A DNA stretch of 64,000 nt from Pseudomonas versuta (GTDB lineage: Bacteria; Pseudomonadota; Gammaproteobacteria; Pseudomonadales; Pseudomonadaceae), in contig NZ_CP012676.1 of NCBI RefSeq assembly GCF_001294575.1, positions 4,854,001 to 4,918,000 of the forward strand. The letters run 5' to 3'. The position numbers and the translations under genes are program-made. Below the pieces are notes generated by a model that made no database searches, was not told the DNA's origin, and was given only the letters and a program-made list of their open reading frames with translations. Below, piece after piece: positions 22,324 through 30,979 of this stretch (the first letter of the stretch is position 1; every line of letters begins with the position of its first letter).

Positions 22324-22784
22324 GGTGTTTGATGACGGCGCATGCCGATGTGCGGGATGTCATCTTCAAGATAGATTTCGCCTTCGGCGCTAAACCCGTG
22401 CTGCTCATAGAACGGCTGCAAATGAGCCTGGGCGGACATGAACACTGGTTGCCCGGCCCAGTACTCATCGATATTTTCCAACGCTTGAGCCAGCAGCTCG
22501 TGCCCCAGTTTTTGCCCGCGGCCAGCGGGGGCAATGATCACCCGGCCAATGACCACGTCACCGCCTTGGGAATCGGGATCGAGCAGCCGGGCGTATGCCA
22601 CCAGTTGGTTGTTCTGCCAGCCCATCAGGTGCAGGGTATCGCCACTGAGGTCTTGTCCATCGACGTCCTGATAGGCGCATTTTTGCTCGACGACAAATAC
22701 CTCCGAACGCAGCTCCAGTATGGCGTAGAGCTGTTCCTTACCCAGATCGGTGTGGTGTTTGCACATCCATTGAGTGGTGGTCAC
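22314..22784 (-). CDS. GNAT acetyltransferase, ElaA-like (GTG start)
   Basis: 156 residues from GTG at 22784. QLYAILELRSEVFVVEQKCAYQDVDGQD is diagnostic of the ElaA branch, and VIIAPAGRGQKLGHELL is the acetyl-CoA loop. The GTG is preferred because it gives the usual short ElaA N-terminus and has an AGG-rich site upstream; ATG at 22766 would also work, whereas an ATG at 22907 adds unrelated residues. Acceptor substrate unknown. Confidence 0.82.
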   Translation of the reverse strand: MTTTQWMCKHHTDLGKEQLYAILELRSEVFVVEQKCAYQDVDGQDLSGDTLHLMGWQNNQLVAYARLLDPDSQGGDVVIGRVIIAPAGRGQKLGHELLAQALENIDEYWAGQPVFMSAQAHLQPFYEQHGFSAEGEIYLEDDIPHIGMRRHQTPQG

Positions 22785-22849
22785 AAGCCTGTCCCTGTTC
22801 GAGAAAACGATCGTCCGATAGTAGGCCCGAAGCCCGGTGGCGCCAAGCG

Positions 22850-25024
22850 TTACGGCGCTTTGATCAAATGCGCGGCCAGGGTGCGCAGCGGCCCGAGCTG
22901 ACGGCAAATCAGTGCCAGCTGGGTTTGCACCAGGCGCTGGCTTTCGTCGAGCTCATCCGGCATCTGTTCCAGCTCATTGGCCAGTGCTTCTTCTTCGTCA
23001 CTCTGCACCGCCACGGCTTGTTTGGTTGCCAGGCCTTGAGCAATCAGGTCGATGCTGTCTGCAATCCTGCGCCCCGCGCCTTCGATCAAGTGTTCGCGAA
23101 TCTCGCTGGGCAACTGGGTGTCGCGGTGCGCGCCCAGGCCCGACAAATAGCTGAGCAAGGTGTGTGAGAGCACCAAAAAGCGGAAGCCCATATCGGCATC
23201 CTTACGGAAGTGTCCCGGCTCCATCAGCATGTTGGCCAGTGTGGTCGACAGGGCGGCGTCGGCGTTATGGGCATTGCGTCGTGCCAGGCGGTAGGCCAGG
23301 TCGTCGCTTTTACCCTGGGCGTACTGCTGCATGATCTGGCGCAGGTACTGACTGTTACAGCTCAGGGTGTTGGCCAGTACCTGATTCAGGCGCCGGCCCT
23401 GCCAGTCAGGCAAGAACAGGAACACCGCAGCGGCGGCAATCACGCTGCCCACCAGGGTATCGAACAGCCTCGGCAGAAACAGCCCGTAGCCGTCGCCCAC
23501 CTGATTGAAGCAAAACAGAATCATCAGGGTGATGGCGGCAGTGCTCAGGGTGTAGCGGGTAGTCCGGTTGATAAAGAACACCACCCCGGCCACCACCGCG
23601 AACATCGATTGCACCAGCGGGTTGGGGAACAGATCGAACAGCGCCCAGCCCACGGCCAGGCCGATGGCCGTGCCGATGATCCGCTGGCTGAATTTGCGGC
23701 GGGTCGCGCCGTAACTCGGCTGGCACACGAACAGCGTGGTGAGGATGATCCAGTAGCCCTGGCTGGGGTGAATCCAGTGCACCATCGCAAAACCGATGGA
23801 CAGCGCCAGCGGCAGACGCAGTGCGTGGCGGAAAATCAGCGAGGTGGGCGTCAGGTGCTGGCGCAAACGCGACCATACATCCTTGAGGTTGCGCGGCGAG
23901 CGGTCCAGCAGGCTGCTGTCGGTGGCATCGGCAAGGCTGTCGGGGTTGCTGGCATCGCTCAGCAAGCGGTCCAGCGTACCGAGGTTGGCGGCCAGCGCGC
24001 GCAGTGAACGCAACAGCCCGCGCCAGGCCGGGTTGCTTTGGATGCGCAGGTGTTCAAGGGAGGCGTGCAGGTCGCCCAGCGCCTCGGCAAAACTGTCGTC
24101 ATAGACGAATGGCTGGCGCAGCTTGATCGACTCCGACAAGCGCTGGCAGGCCACACCTTGCTGGCGTAACAGGCGCTGGCAACGGAACATCACATCGCTG
24201 TGGAAGAACGCTTCGGCCAGCGCGTTGTACGGGTAGTGGGACGAGCTGGCGCGTTCGTGGATGTCCTGTGCGAGGAAGTACAGCTTGAGGTAGCGGCTGA
24301 GCTTGGACCCGGGCCTGGAGTTGCCGACCCGGTGCAAAATGATTTCCTTGGCGCTGTTCAGGGCGGCCACCACCTTGCCGTTCTGGCGTGCCAGTTCCAG
24401 CCGGCCGGCTTCGACATCCAGTTTGCGCACGGGCTCGAACAGCGATGATTTGATCTTCAGGTACAGGCCCAACTCCCAGAACAGGCGCGCCAGGCTTTGC
24501 TGCACCGGCTGATGGGAAAACAGCGCCTGCCACAGCACCGACAGCAGCCCGTACCAGGCTGCACCCGCCACCAGCAGCAAGGGCTCGTGCCAGAAATTGA
24601 GCACCTCACCGCCGCGTTGATCGACCCCGATCATGGTGTACACGGCCAGAATCAGCGTGGCTGAGGCAATCGCCCCGTAGCGTTCGCCCAGCGCCCCGAG
24701 CATGGTCAGGCCGAAGCTGGCCAGCGCCAGTGCGCAGACCATCAACCAGGGGTAGGGGAAGAGTAATTCGACACTGAAGGCCGAGGCGCTGAAACACACC
24801 AGGGTCACCAGCAACGCGTTCAGTCGGCCCTGCCAGCTGTCATCGGTCTCGGACAGGGCGCTGGCGATAATCCCCAGGAACAGCGGGATCAGCAGTGACA
24901 TCTCGTCCTGATACCAGCAAAAAGCCATGCTGCCGGTCAGGGCGATAAATACGCGAACGCTGTAACTGAACTTGTCCCGTGCCCATAAACGGCGCAGGGA
25001 CTGACTAAAGGAGGTCGATGACAT
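22850..25024 (-). CDS. FUSC/YccS-family inner-membrane protein
   Basis: 724 residues from the ATG at 25024. Two clusters of membrane helices, one near residues 20-180 and one around 380-500, surround a large cytoplasmic helical domain; SLLIPLFLGIIASALSETDDSW and GYWIILTTLFVCQPSYGATRRKFSQRIIGTA are typical of YccS/YhfK (fusaric-acid-resistance-like) proteins. They are thought to export aromatic acids, but the role of YccS is unproven. No partner membrane-fusion protein lies next to it. Confidence 0.85.
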   Translation of the reverse strand: MSSTSFSQSLRRLWARDKFSYSVRVFIALTGSMAFCWYQDEMSLLIPLFLGIIASALSETDDSWQGRLNALLVTLVCFSASAFSVELLFPYPWLMVCALALASFGLTMLGALGERYGAIASATLILAVYTMIGVDQRGGEVLNFWHEPLLLVAGAAWYGLLSVLWQALFSHQPVQQSLARLFWELGLYLKIKSSLFEPVRKLDVEAGRLELARQNGKVVAALNSAKEIILHRVGNSRPGSKLSRYLKLYFLAQDIHERASSSHYPYNALAEAFFHSDVMFRCQRLLRQQGVACQRLSESIKLRQPFVYDDSFAEALGDLHASLEHLRIQSNPAWRGLLRSLRALAANLGTLDRLLSDASNPDSLADATDSSLLDRSPRNLKDVWSRLRQHLTPTSLIFRHALRLPLALSIGFAMVHWIHPSQGYWIILTTLFVCQPSYGATRRKFSQRIIGTAIGLAVGWALFDLFPNPLVQSMFAVVAGVVFFINRTTRYTLSTAAITLMILFCFNQVGDGYGLFLPRLFDTLVGSVIAAAAVFLFLPDWQGRRLNQVLANTLSCNSQYLRQIMQQYAQGKSDDLAYRLARRNAHNADAALSTTLANMLMEPGHFRKDADMGFRFLVLSHTLLSYLSGLGAHRDTQLPSEIREHLIEGAGRRIADSIDLIAQGLATKQAVAVQSDEEEALANELEQMPDELDESQRLVQTQLALICRQLGPLRTLAAHLIKAP

Positions 25025-25129
25025 GGAGGTGACGGTGCCTGACTCGTGATTCGCTAAATTGAGCCAGATAAGACGACAGCGCAATGACACTCTTCACATT
25101 GGACAGTAAATATTTTTTGACTCAGACCT

Positions 25130-25159
25130 TGTAGCCGCAGCCTTCGGCAGCGGTTACAG
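25130..25159. repeat. Short palindrome of the TGTAGCCGC type
   Basis: Inverted arms TGTAGCCGC and GCGGTTACA around AGCCTTCGGCA, a single unit of the repeat family that forms longer pairs at 34375 and 52758. Confidence 0.65.
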
Positions 25160-25169
25160 GATGACGACG

Positions 25170-26348
25170 TCAGACGAACTGTGCCGCCGCGTACCCGGAG
25201 GCCCACGCCCACTGGAAGTTGAAACCGCCCAGATGGCCGCTCACATCCAGCACTTCGCCGACAAAATACAAGCCCGGGCTTTTCAGCGACTCCATGGTCT
25301 TGGATGACACTTCACGGGTATCGACCCCGCCCAGTGTCACTTCAGCGGTGCGATAGCCTTCAGTGCCGGCCGGTACCACTTTCCAGCACGCCAGCCTGTC
25401 AGCCACTTCCGCCAGTTCGGCCGGGGTGTATTGCTTCATGGGCTTGGACACAAACCAGTGCTCGGCCAGCAAGTTGGCCATCTTCTTGGTGAAAATCTCA
25501 CCGAGCAGGGTTTTCAGCTCGCTGTTCGGGCGTTCGGCCTGCTGGGTTTGCAGCCAGCTCAACGCGTCGAGGTCGGGCAACAGGTTGATTTCAACCGTGT
25601 CGCCGGAGTTCCAGAACGACGAAATCTGCAAGATCGCCGGGCCGCTCAAACCGCGGTGGGTGAACAGGATATTTTCCCGGAAGCTCTGATCGTTGCAGCT
25701 CACCAGGCAGTCCACCGAAGTGCCCGAGAGTTCGGTGCAAATCTCTTTGAGCTGATCGGTGATGGTGAATGGCACCAGGCCTGCGCGGGTCGCCAGCAAG
25801 GTGTGGCCGAACTGCTTGGCCACTTGATAGCCAAAACCGGTGGCGCCGAGGGTCGGAATCGACAGCCCGCCGGTGGCGATCACCAGTGACTGGCAGTTCA
25901 ACTGATCCAGGGTGGTCTTGAGGCTGTAGCCGGTTTCGGTCTTTTCGATCTGCTCCACCGAGGTGTCCAGGTGCAGGCTGACGCCCGCCTGCTGGCACTC
26001 GCTCAGGAGCATTTCGAGGATGTCGCTGGATTTGTTATCGCAGAACAGCTGGCCGAGTTTCTTCTCGTGGTAGGGCACGCCGTGCTTGCTGACCAGTTCG
26101 ATGAAATCCCATTGGGTATAACGCGCCAGCGCCGACTTGCAGAAGTGCGGGTTCTGCGACAGGAAATTGTTCGGTTCGGTGTACATGTTGGTGAAGTTGC
26201 AGCGGCCACCGCCCGACATCAGGATCTTCTTGCCCGCCTTGTTGGCGTGGTCAATCAGCATCACCTTGCGCCCACGCCCGGCAGCGGTCAGCGCGCACAT
26301 CAAACCTGCGGCGCCAGCGCCAATAATCACAACGTCGGTAGAACGCAA
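25170..26348 (-). CDS. HI0933/YhiN-type NAD(P)/FAD flavoprotein
   Basis: 392 residues. VVIIGAGAAGLMCALTAAGRG is the FAD Rossmann motif; KILMSGGGRCNFTN and the C-terminal VSGHLGGFNFQWAWASGYAA are the conserved ends of the HI0933 family. These cytoplasmic flavoproteins are widespread and of uncertain reaction. Starts at 26348 directly with the FAD motif. REP elements flank it on both sides, so it is probably monocistronic. Confidence 0.9.
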   Translation of the reverse strand: MRSTDVVIIGAGAAGLMCALTAAGRGRKVMLIDHANKAGKKILMSGGGRCNFTNMYTEPNNFLSQNPHFCKSALARYTQWDFIELVSKHGVPYHEKKLGQLFCDNKSSDILEMLLSECQQAGVSLHLDTSVEQIEKTETGYSLKTTLDQLNCQSLVIATGGLSIPTLGATGFGYQVAKQFGHTLLATRAGLVPFTITDQLKEICTELSGTSVDCLVSCNDQSFRENILFTHRGLSGPAILQISSFWNSGDTVEINLLPDLDALSWLQTQQAERPNSELKTLLGEIFTKKMANLLAEHWFVSKPMKQYTPAELAEVADRLACWKVVPAGTEGYRTAEVTLGGVDTREVSSKTMESLKSPGLYFVGEVLDVSGHLGGFNFQWAWASGYAAAQFV

Positions 26349-26394
26349 AGCGGTGTCCTCACAAAATTCATTTTTACTTGGGGCCTGAACCTAT

Positions 26395-26481
26395 TGTGGG
26401 AGCCGGCTTGCCGGCGATAGCAGCAACCCGGTGCATCTGAATCACCGAAGTGCTGTCATCGCCGGCAAGCCAGCTCCCACA
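26395..26481. repeat. REPIN (TGTGGGAGCCGGC type)
   Basis: Inverted TGTGGGAGCCGGCTTGCCGG arms 87 bp end to end between dbpA and the flavoprotein gene. Confidence 0.9.
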
Positions 26482-26500
26482 AGAAGGGTGTCGCTTGGGC

Positions 26501-27901
26501 TTACAAGACCCGGACGCGCAGTACGCGGCCCTTGATTTTACCTTCGCTCAGGCGCTGGGCCGCTTGCTTGGCAATCGTGCGGTCAACGGCCACGTAGGCC
26601 TGGAAGTCAAAGATCGCGATCTTGCCGACCTGGGCACCGGGGATGCCCGCGTCGCCAGTCAGGGCGCCAAGGATGTCGCCGGGGCGAACCTTGTCTTTAC
26701 GGCCTGCACCAATCACCAGAGTGCTCATGGCCGGCAGCAATGGCGCGCCGCCCTGGGATTTGAGGGTGTCCAGGGTTTCCCAGTTCAGCGGGGCTTTCTG
26801 CAGTTGCTCGATGGCCTGGGCGCGATGCGCTTCGGACGGAGCAACCAGGCTGATCGCCACCCCTTTTTCGCCAGCGCGACCGGTACGGCCGACACGGTGA
26901 ATGTGGATTTCCGAATCACGGGCCAGCTCGACGTTGAGCACCATGTCCAGTGCATCGATGTCCAGACCACGGGCCGCAACGTCAGTGGCGACCAGTACCG
27001 AAGTCGAGCGGTTGGCGAACATCGCCAGCACCTGGTCACGGTCGCGCTGTTCCAGGTCGCCGTGCAGGCCGACGGCGGAAATACCCTTGGAGGTCAGGTG
27101 ATCAACGGTTTCCTGAACCTGCTGCTTGGTGAAGCAGAAGGCCACGCACGATTGCGGACGGAAATGCGCGAGCACTTTGGTCACGGCGTCCATGCGCTCT
27201 TCAGGCGAGATTTCGTAGAAACGCTGCTCGATCTGGCTGTCCGTGTGCAAGGCCTCAGCTTTTACCTGCTGCGGGTTGCGCATGAACTTGGACGACAGCT
27301 GCTTGATACCGACCGGGTAGGTGGCGGAGAACAGCAGGGTCTGACGACGTTCCGGGGTCTGGCGAATGATGTCTTCGATGGCATCGTAGAAGCCCATGTC
27401 GAGCATGCGGTCGGCTTCGTCGAGGACCAGGGTGTTCAGACCGTCGAGTTTCAGCGAGCCTTTGCGCAAGTGCTGCTGGATGCGGCCCGGGGTACCGACG
27501 ATGATGTGCGCGCCGTGCTCCAGCGAGCCGATCTGCGGGCCGAAGGACACGCCGCCACACAGGGTCAGCACCTTGATATTGTCTTCGGCGCGAGCCAGAC
27601 GGCGGATCTCTTTGGCAACCTGGTCCGCCAGTTCGCGGGTCGGGCAGATCACGAGGGCCTGGCAACCGAAGAAACGCGGGTTGATCGGGTTCAGCAGGCC
27701 GATGCCGAAGGCGGCAGTTTTGCCGCTGCCGGTCTTCGCCTGGGCGATCAGGTCCATGCCTTTGAGGATCACCGGCAAGCTCTGCGCCTGGATCGGCGTC
27801 ATCTGGGCATAACCGAGGGAGTCGAGGTTAGCCAGCATGGCGGCGGACAGAGGCAGAGAGTTAAAAGCGGTGGCAATGGTGGTCACGAGACTGGCCTGCA
27901 A
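26501..27901 (-). CDS. dbpA: ATP-dependent RNA helicase DbpA
   Basis: 466 residues. All DEAD-box motifs are visible: AKTGSGKT (Walker A), PTRELA, GTPGR, DEADRMLDMGF, SATYP, ARGLDI and HRVGRTGRAGEKG. The C-terminal ~75 residues (KVRPGDILGALTGDAGIPGAQVG) form the DbpA RNA-binding domain, which in E. coli recognises hairpin 92 of 23S rRNA. Role: late steps of large-subunit ribosome assembly in the cytoplasm. Confidence 0.94.
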   Translation of the reverse strand: MQASLVTTIATAFNSLPLSAAMLANLDSLGYAQMTPIQAQSLPVILKGMDLIAQAKTGSGKTAAFGIGLLNPINPRFFGCQALVICPTRELADQVAKEIRRLARAEDNIKVLTLCGGVSFGPQIGSLEHGAHIIVGTPGRIQQHLRKGSLKLDGLNTLVLDEADRMLDMGFYDAIEDIIRQTPERRQTLLFSATYPVGIKQLSSKFMRNPQQVKAEALHTDSQIEQRFYEISPEERMDAVTKVLAHFRPQSCVAFCFTKQQVQETVDHLTSKGISAVGLHGDLEQRDRDQVLAMFANRSTSVLVATDVAARGLDIDALDMVLNVELARDSEIHIHRVGRTGRAGEKGVAISLVAPSEAHRAQAIEQLQKAPLNWETLDTLKSQGGAPLLPAMSTLVIGAGRKDKVRPGDILGALTGDAGIPGAQVGKIAIFDFQAYVAVDRTIAKQAAQRLSEGKIKGRVLRVRVL

Positions 27902-27982
27902 AACAAAATGTCGCGCAGTGTAACAGCCCTATGGCCTTAGCCTGAACATTCTGGACGAGTTGTCATCTGAACCCTGACAACC

Positions 27983-28056
27983 CTGTAGGAGCAGCCGCTC
28001 GACGCTCGATTGCTCGCGAGCTGTTAAAAAGCTCGCGAGGCAAGCTCGTTCCTGCG
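27983..28056. repeat. REP pair (TGTAGGAGC type, diverged arm)
   Basis: Left arm CTGTAGGAGCAGCC and right arm GGCAAGCTCGTTCCTGC, with GCTCGCGAGC inside. Both dbpA and the MFS gene are on the minus strand here. Confidence 0.75.
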
Positions 28057-28069
28057 GGATGTTGCGTTC

Positions 28070-29500
28070 TTAATGTTCCAGGTCGTGCTCGGAGTTGGCC
28101 TTGGGCTTGCGCCCGTCCTTGGGTGACAGCTGCAGGAAGATCGCGGCTGCCAGCATCGCCATGATGCCCACTGTCAGGAAGGTCAGCTGGAATGCCCCAA
28201 GTACCGTGTCCACCCCCTCTTCGCCGCCATCGCCGGTAAAGCCGCCGAGCAGGGCACCGGCGCATGCCACGCCCAGGCTCAATGACAGCTGCGCCACCAC
28301 CGACAGCAAGCTGTTGCCGCTGCTGGCACTGGCGTCATCGAGGTCGATCAGGGTCACGGTATTCATGGCCGTGAACTGCAACGAGTTGATCGCGCCCAGA
28401 ACAGCCAGCATCCCCAGCAGCAGCGGATAAGGGGTGTGTTCGGTGACCAGGCCCATGCTGGCCAGCATCAGGCCCAGCGCAAAGGTATTGGTCGTGAGCA
28501 CGGTGCGATAGCCCACGCGCTCAATCAGCGGCCGCGCCACCCACTTGGCCAGCATCGCCGCCGCCGCCAGTGGCAGCATGCTCATCCCCGCCTGTGACGG
28601 CGAATAGCCCAGGGCGACTTGCAGCAGCAGCGGCACCAGAAACGGCAAGGCGCCGCTGCCGAGCCGGGCAAACAGGTTGCCCAGGATGCCCACGGCAAAG
28701 GTCCTGGTTTTAAACAACACCGGCGAGAACAGCGGGTTGCTGATATTGCCCGCCCGCAGCCAATAGGCCGCCAGGCACGCCAGCCCGGCGAACAGCAGCA
28801 ACATCACCCGCAGGTGCGGCATGTGCAGCTCGCCCAGGCCTTCCATGGCAATGGTGATAAACACCATCGCGGCGCCAAACAGCACAAAGCCCAAGGTGTC
28901 GAAGCGGGTACGCTCGCTGCCGCGCAGGTCCGGGATGAAGTGCCAGACCGCCCAGCAGCCGAGTAGTCCGACGGGCAGGTTGATCAGGAAGATCCAGTGC
29001 CAGCTCAGGTACTCCACCATCCAGCCGCCCATGGTCGGCCCGATCAGGGGGCCGAGCAAACCGGGGATGGTGATAAAGCCCATGATCCGCACCAGCTCCG
29101 AACGCGGATAAGCCTTGAGCACCACCAGTCGCCCGATGGGCAGCATCAAGGCACCGCCCAGGCCCTGGACGATACGTGCGCCGATCAACTCGTTGAGCGT
29201 GCCGGACAGCGCGCACAGCAACGAACCGAAACTGAACAGGAGGATGGCGCTGAAGAAGATTTTTTTGGTGCCGAAGCGGTCGGCGATCCAGCCTGAGGCC
29301 GGAATCAGCAACGCGACGGTGAGCATGTAGGCAACGATCACGCCTTGCATGCGCAGCGGGTTTTCTTTCAGGTCGCTGGCCATATCGGGCAGTGCAGTAT
29401 TGAGGATGGTGCCGTCGAGCGACTGCATGAAAAACGCGATGGCCACTACCCAGGGCAGCCAGCGAAGGACTTCAGGACTTAGAACCGGACGTACGGGCAT
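28070..29500 (-). CDS. MFS multidrug-type exporter (DHA2 family, MdtD-like)
   Basis: 476 residues from the ATG at 29500 (AGAGGTCC just upstream). About 14 membrane helices; FFMQSLDGTILNTALPDMA is the DHA2 motif D1, ADRFGTKKIFF the loop 2-3 motif A, and GPTMGGWMVEYLSWHWIFLIN motif C region of drug antiporters. It is a proton-coupled exporter of unknown substrate. A longer reading to 29605 would start inside a REP element. Confidence 0.87.
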   Translation of the reverse strand: MPVRPVLSPEVLRWLPWVVAIAFFMQSLDGTILNTALPDMASDLKENPLRMQGVIVAYMLTVALLIPASGWIADRFGTKKIFFSAILLFSFGSLLCALSGTLNELIGARIVQGLGGALMLPIGRLVVLKAYPRSELVRIMGFITIPGLLGPLIGPTMGGWMVEYLSWHWIFLINLPVGLLGCWAVWHFIPDLRGSERTRFDTLGFVLFGAAMVFITIAMEGLGELHMPHLRVMLLLFAGLACLAAYWLRAGNISNPLFSPVLFKTRTFAVGILGNLFARLGSGALPFLVPLLLQVALGYSPSQAGMSMLPLAAAAMLAKWVARPLIERVGYRTVLTTNTFALGLMLASMGLVTEHTPYPLLLGMLAVLGAINSLQFTAMNTVTLIDLDDASASSGNSLLSVVAQLSLSLGVACAGALLGGFTGDGGEEGVDTVLGAFQLTFLTVGIMAMLAAAIFLQLSPKDGRKPKANSEHDLEH

Positions 29501-29555
29501 AGGACCTCTTTTTATGAACAATCGAGAACCCGCTGCGGGGCTGGTTGGCCCCACC

Positions 29556-29629
29556 CTGTGGGAGCCGGCTTGCCGGCGATGGTCAGGAAAACCCGGTTGT
29601 TCCAATCGCCGGCAAGCCGGCTCCCACAG
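29556..29629. repeat. REPIN (TGTGGGAGCCGGC type)
   Basis: Near-perfect inverted CTGTGGGAGCCGGCTTGCCG arms between the MFS gene and the TldE-like gene. Confidence 0.92.
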
Positions 29630-29641
29630 TGGGCAGGGTGG

Positions 29642-30979
29642 TTAAAGCGTCAATGTCAGTTTTTTTACCAGCGCTCCCGGTAACAGGTTTGACGCGGTCT
29701 GGCGCTGGTCATAGGTACTGGCCGACAACAGCAGCTCGCGTTCCACGGTCAGTGCTTCAAGCTGGGAACCCAGCAGACTATAGACGCTGTCATCAAAGCG
29801 CATGGTGTTGACCGGGGCCTTGATTTCGCCATTCTCGACCCAGAACGTGGCGAAGCGGGTCATGCCGGTCAGGCGTGCCGCCGACTGGTCGGAGTAGTTC
29901 AGGTACCACAGGTTGCTGATGTACAGCCCGGTACCCAACTGCTTGAGGATATCGGCCTGTTCCAGGCTGCCCGGCGCCATTGCCAGCGCACTCGGCCCTT
30001 CACCCCAGGGGGCGCCGTTGGCCTCAAGGCCGTACTCGGCAGCGCTGCGCGAGCCCACCAGTTGCTGATTGGCCTTGCCGTGTTTGACCAGCGACAGATC
30101 TTGGCGCGGATACCCTTCCTCGGAAAACCCCGGGCTCAGGGACTGGCTCACCCGCTCGTCCAGCGACACCAGCGGGCTCAGTTGCGCATCACCGGCATAG
30201 AGTTTTTGCAGCGGGCTGTATTTGCTGGCCAGCGCCTGGGCCGAAAACCCACCCCAGCTCAGCATGCTCATCACTTCTTCCAGTGCCGCCGGAGCCAGAT
30301 AAGCGCGGTATTCGCCGGGTGCCAGGGCATGCAGCGGGCGATCGAGAAACTCCAGCTGCTCGCGGGCCAATTGCATGCGTCGGGCAAAACGCTGGCTGTC
30401 CCAGTCCGCCCCGGCGTAGCTGGCTTTCACCGCCTGGCCATTGCTGTGGAACAGGCTCCAGTCAAAGTTGAAGCTGTTGGCCTGGTGCCAGCCCAGCGCG
30501 CCTTCGGAGCTGGCATAGCCATAGCTGATCGGGCCGCTGGCATAAAAACCCACCAGGTCGATGCCTTCGGCGCTGCGGCTGATTTCCTCCAGCACACGGG
30601 CGGTGTCCGGCAATGGCTGGTCCTGCACATTGTGGCTGTGCCACGGCTCGGGGTTGAGCAGCAGATAAGGATCAACCGGCAGTAACGCCAAGGTGTCGCG
30701 CAATTGCTGCAACGCCTCGCACACGCGCTGTTGATCGACCGTCGGGTCACCGGCCAGGGTGATGCTGACGTCAGCGTGACGGCCATTGTCGATCAGCTTC
30801 AGGCTCAGGCTTGCCTGTTGTACAAGCCCTGCCTGGCGCACCTTGCCCTTGTTGAAACGAATGAATTCCGATGCTTCGGCGTTATAGCCCAAGGTGAATT
30901 GTTCCGGGCTGCGGATCGCATCGCCCAGCCATTGCACCAGTGCCTTGAACTGCCCGGCCTGACTTATTGGGGTACTCAT
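29642..30979 (-). CDS. TldE/PmbA-like protein (paralogue)
   Basis: 445 residues, the TldE/PmbA size. The family layout is kept (GYASSEGALGWHQANSFNFDWSL in the middle; TGMTRFATFWVENGEIKAPVNTMRFDDS near the C-terminus), and like TldE it lacks the HExxxH metal site. Its start shares one base (TGATG) with the stop of the TldD-like gene, so the two are translated as a unit and presumably form the TldD/TldE heterodimer. Classical TldDE degrades unfolded peptides and processes microcins. The substrate of this pair is unknown. Confidence 0.85.
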   Translation of the reverse strand: MSTPISQAGQFKALVQWLGDAIRSPEQFTLGYNAEASEFIRFNKGKVRQAGLVQQASLSLKLIDNGRHADVSITLAGDPTVDQQRVCEALQQLRDTLALLPVDPYLLLNPEPWHSHNVQDQPLPDTARVLEEISRSAEGIDLVGFYASGPISYGYASSEGALGWHQANSFNFDWSLFHSNGQAVKASYAGADWDSQRFARRMQLAREQLEFLDRPLHALAPGEYRAYLAPAALEEVMSMLSWGGFSAQALASKYSPLQKLYAGDAQLSPLVSLDERVSQSLSPGFSEEGYPRQDLSLVKHGKANQQLVGSRSAAEYGLEANGAPWGEGPSALAMAPGSLEQADILKQLGTGLYISNLWYLNYSDQSAARLTGMTRFATFWVENGEIKAPVNTMRFDDSVYSLLGSQLEALTVERELLLSASTYDQRQTASNLLPGALVKKLTLTL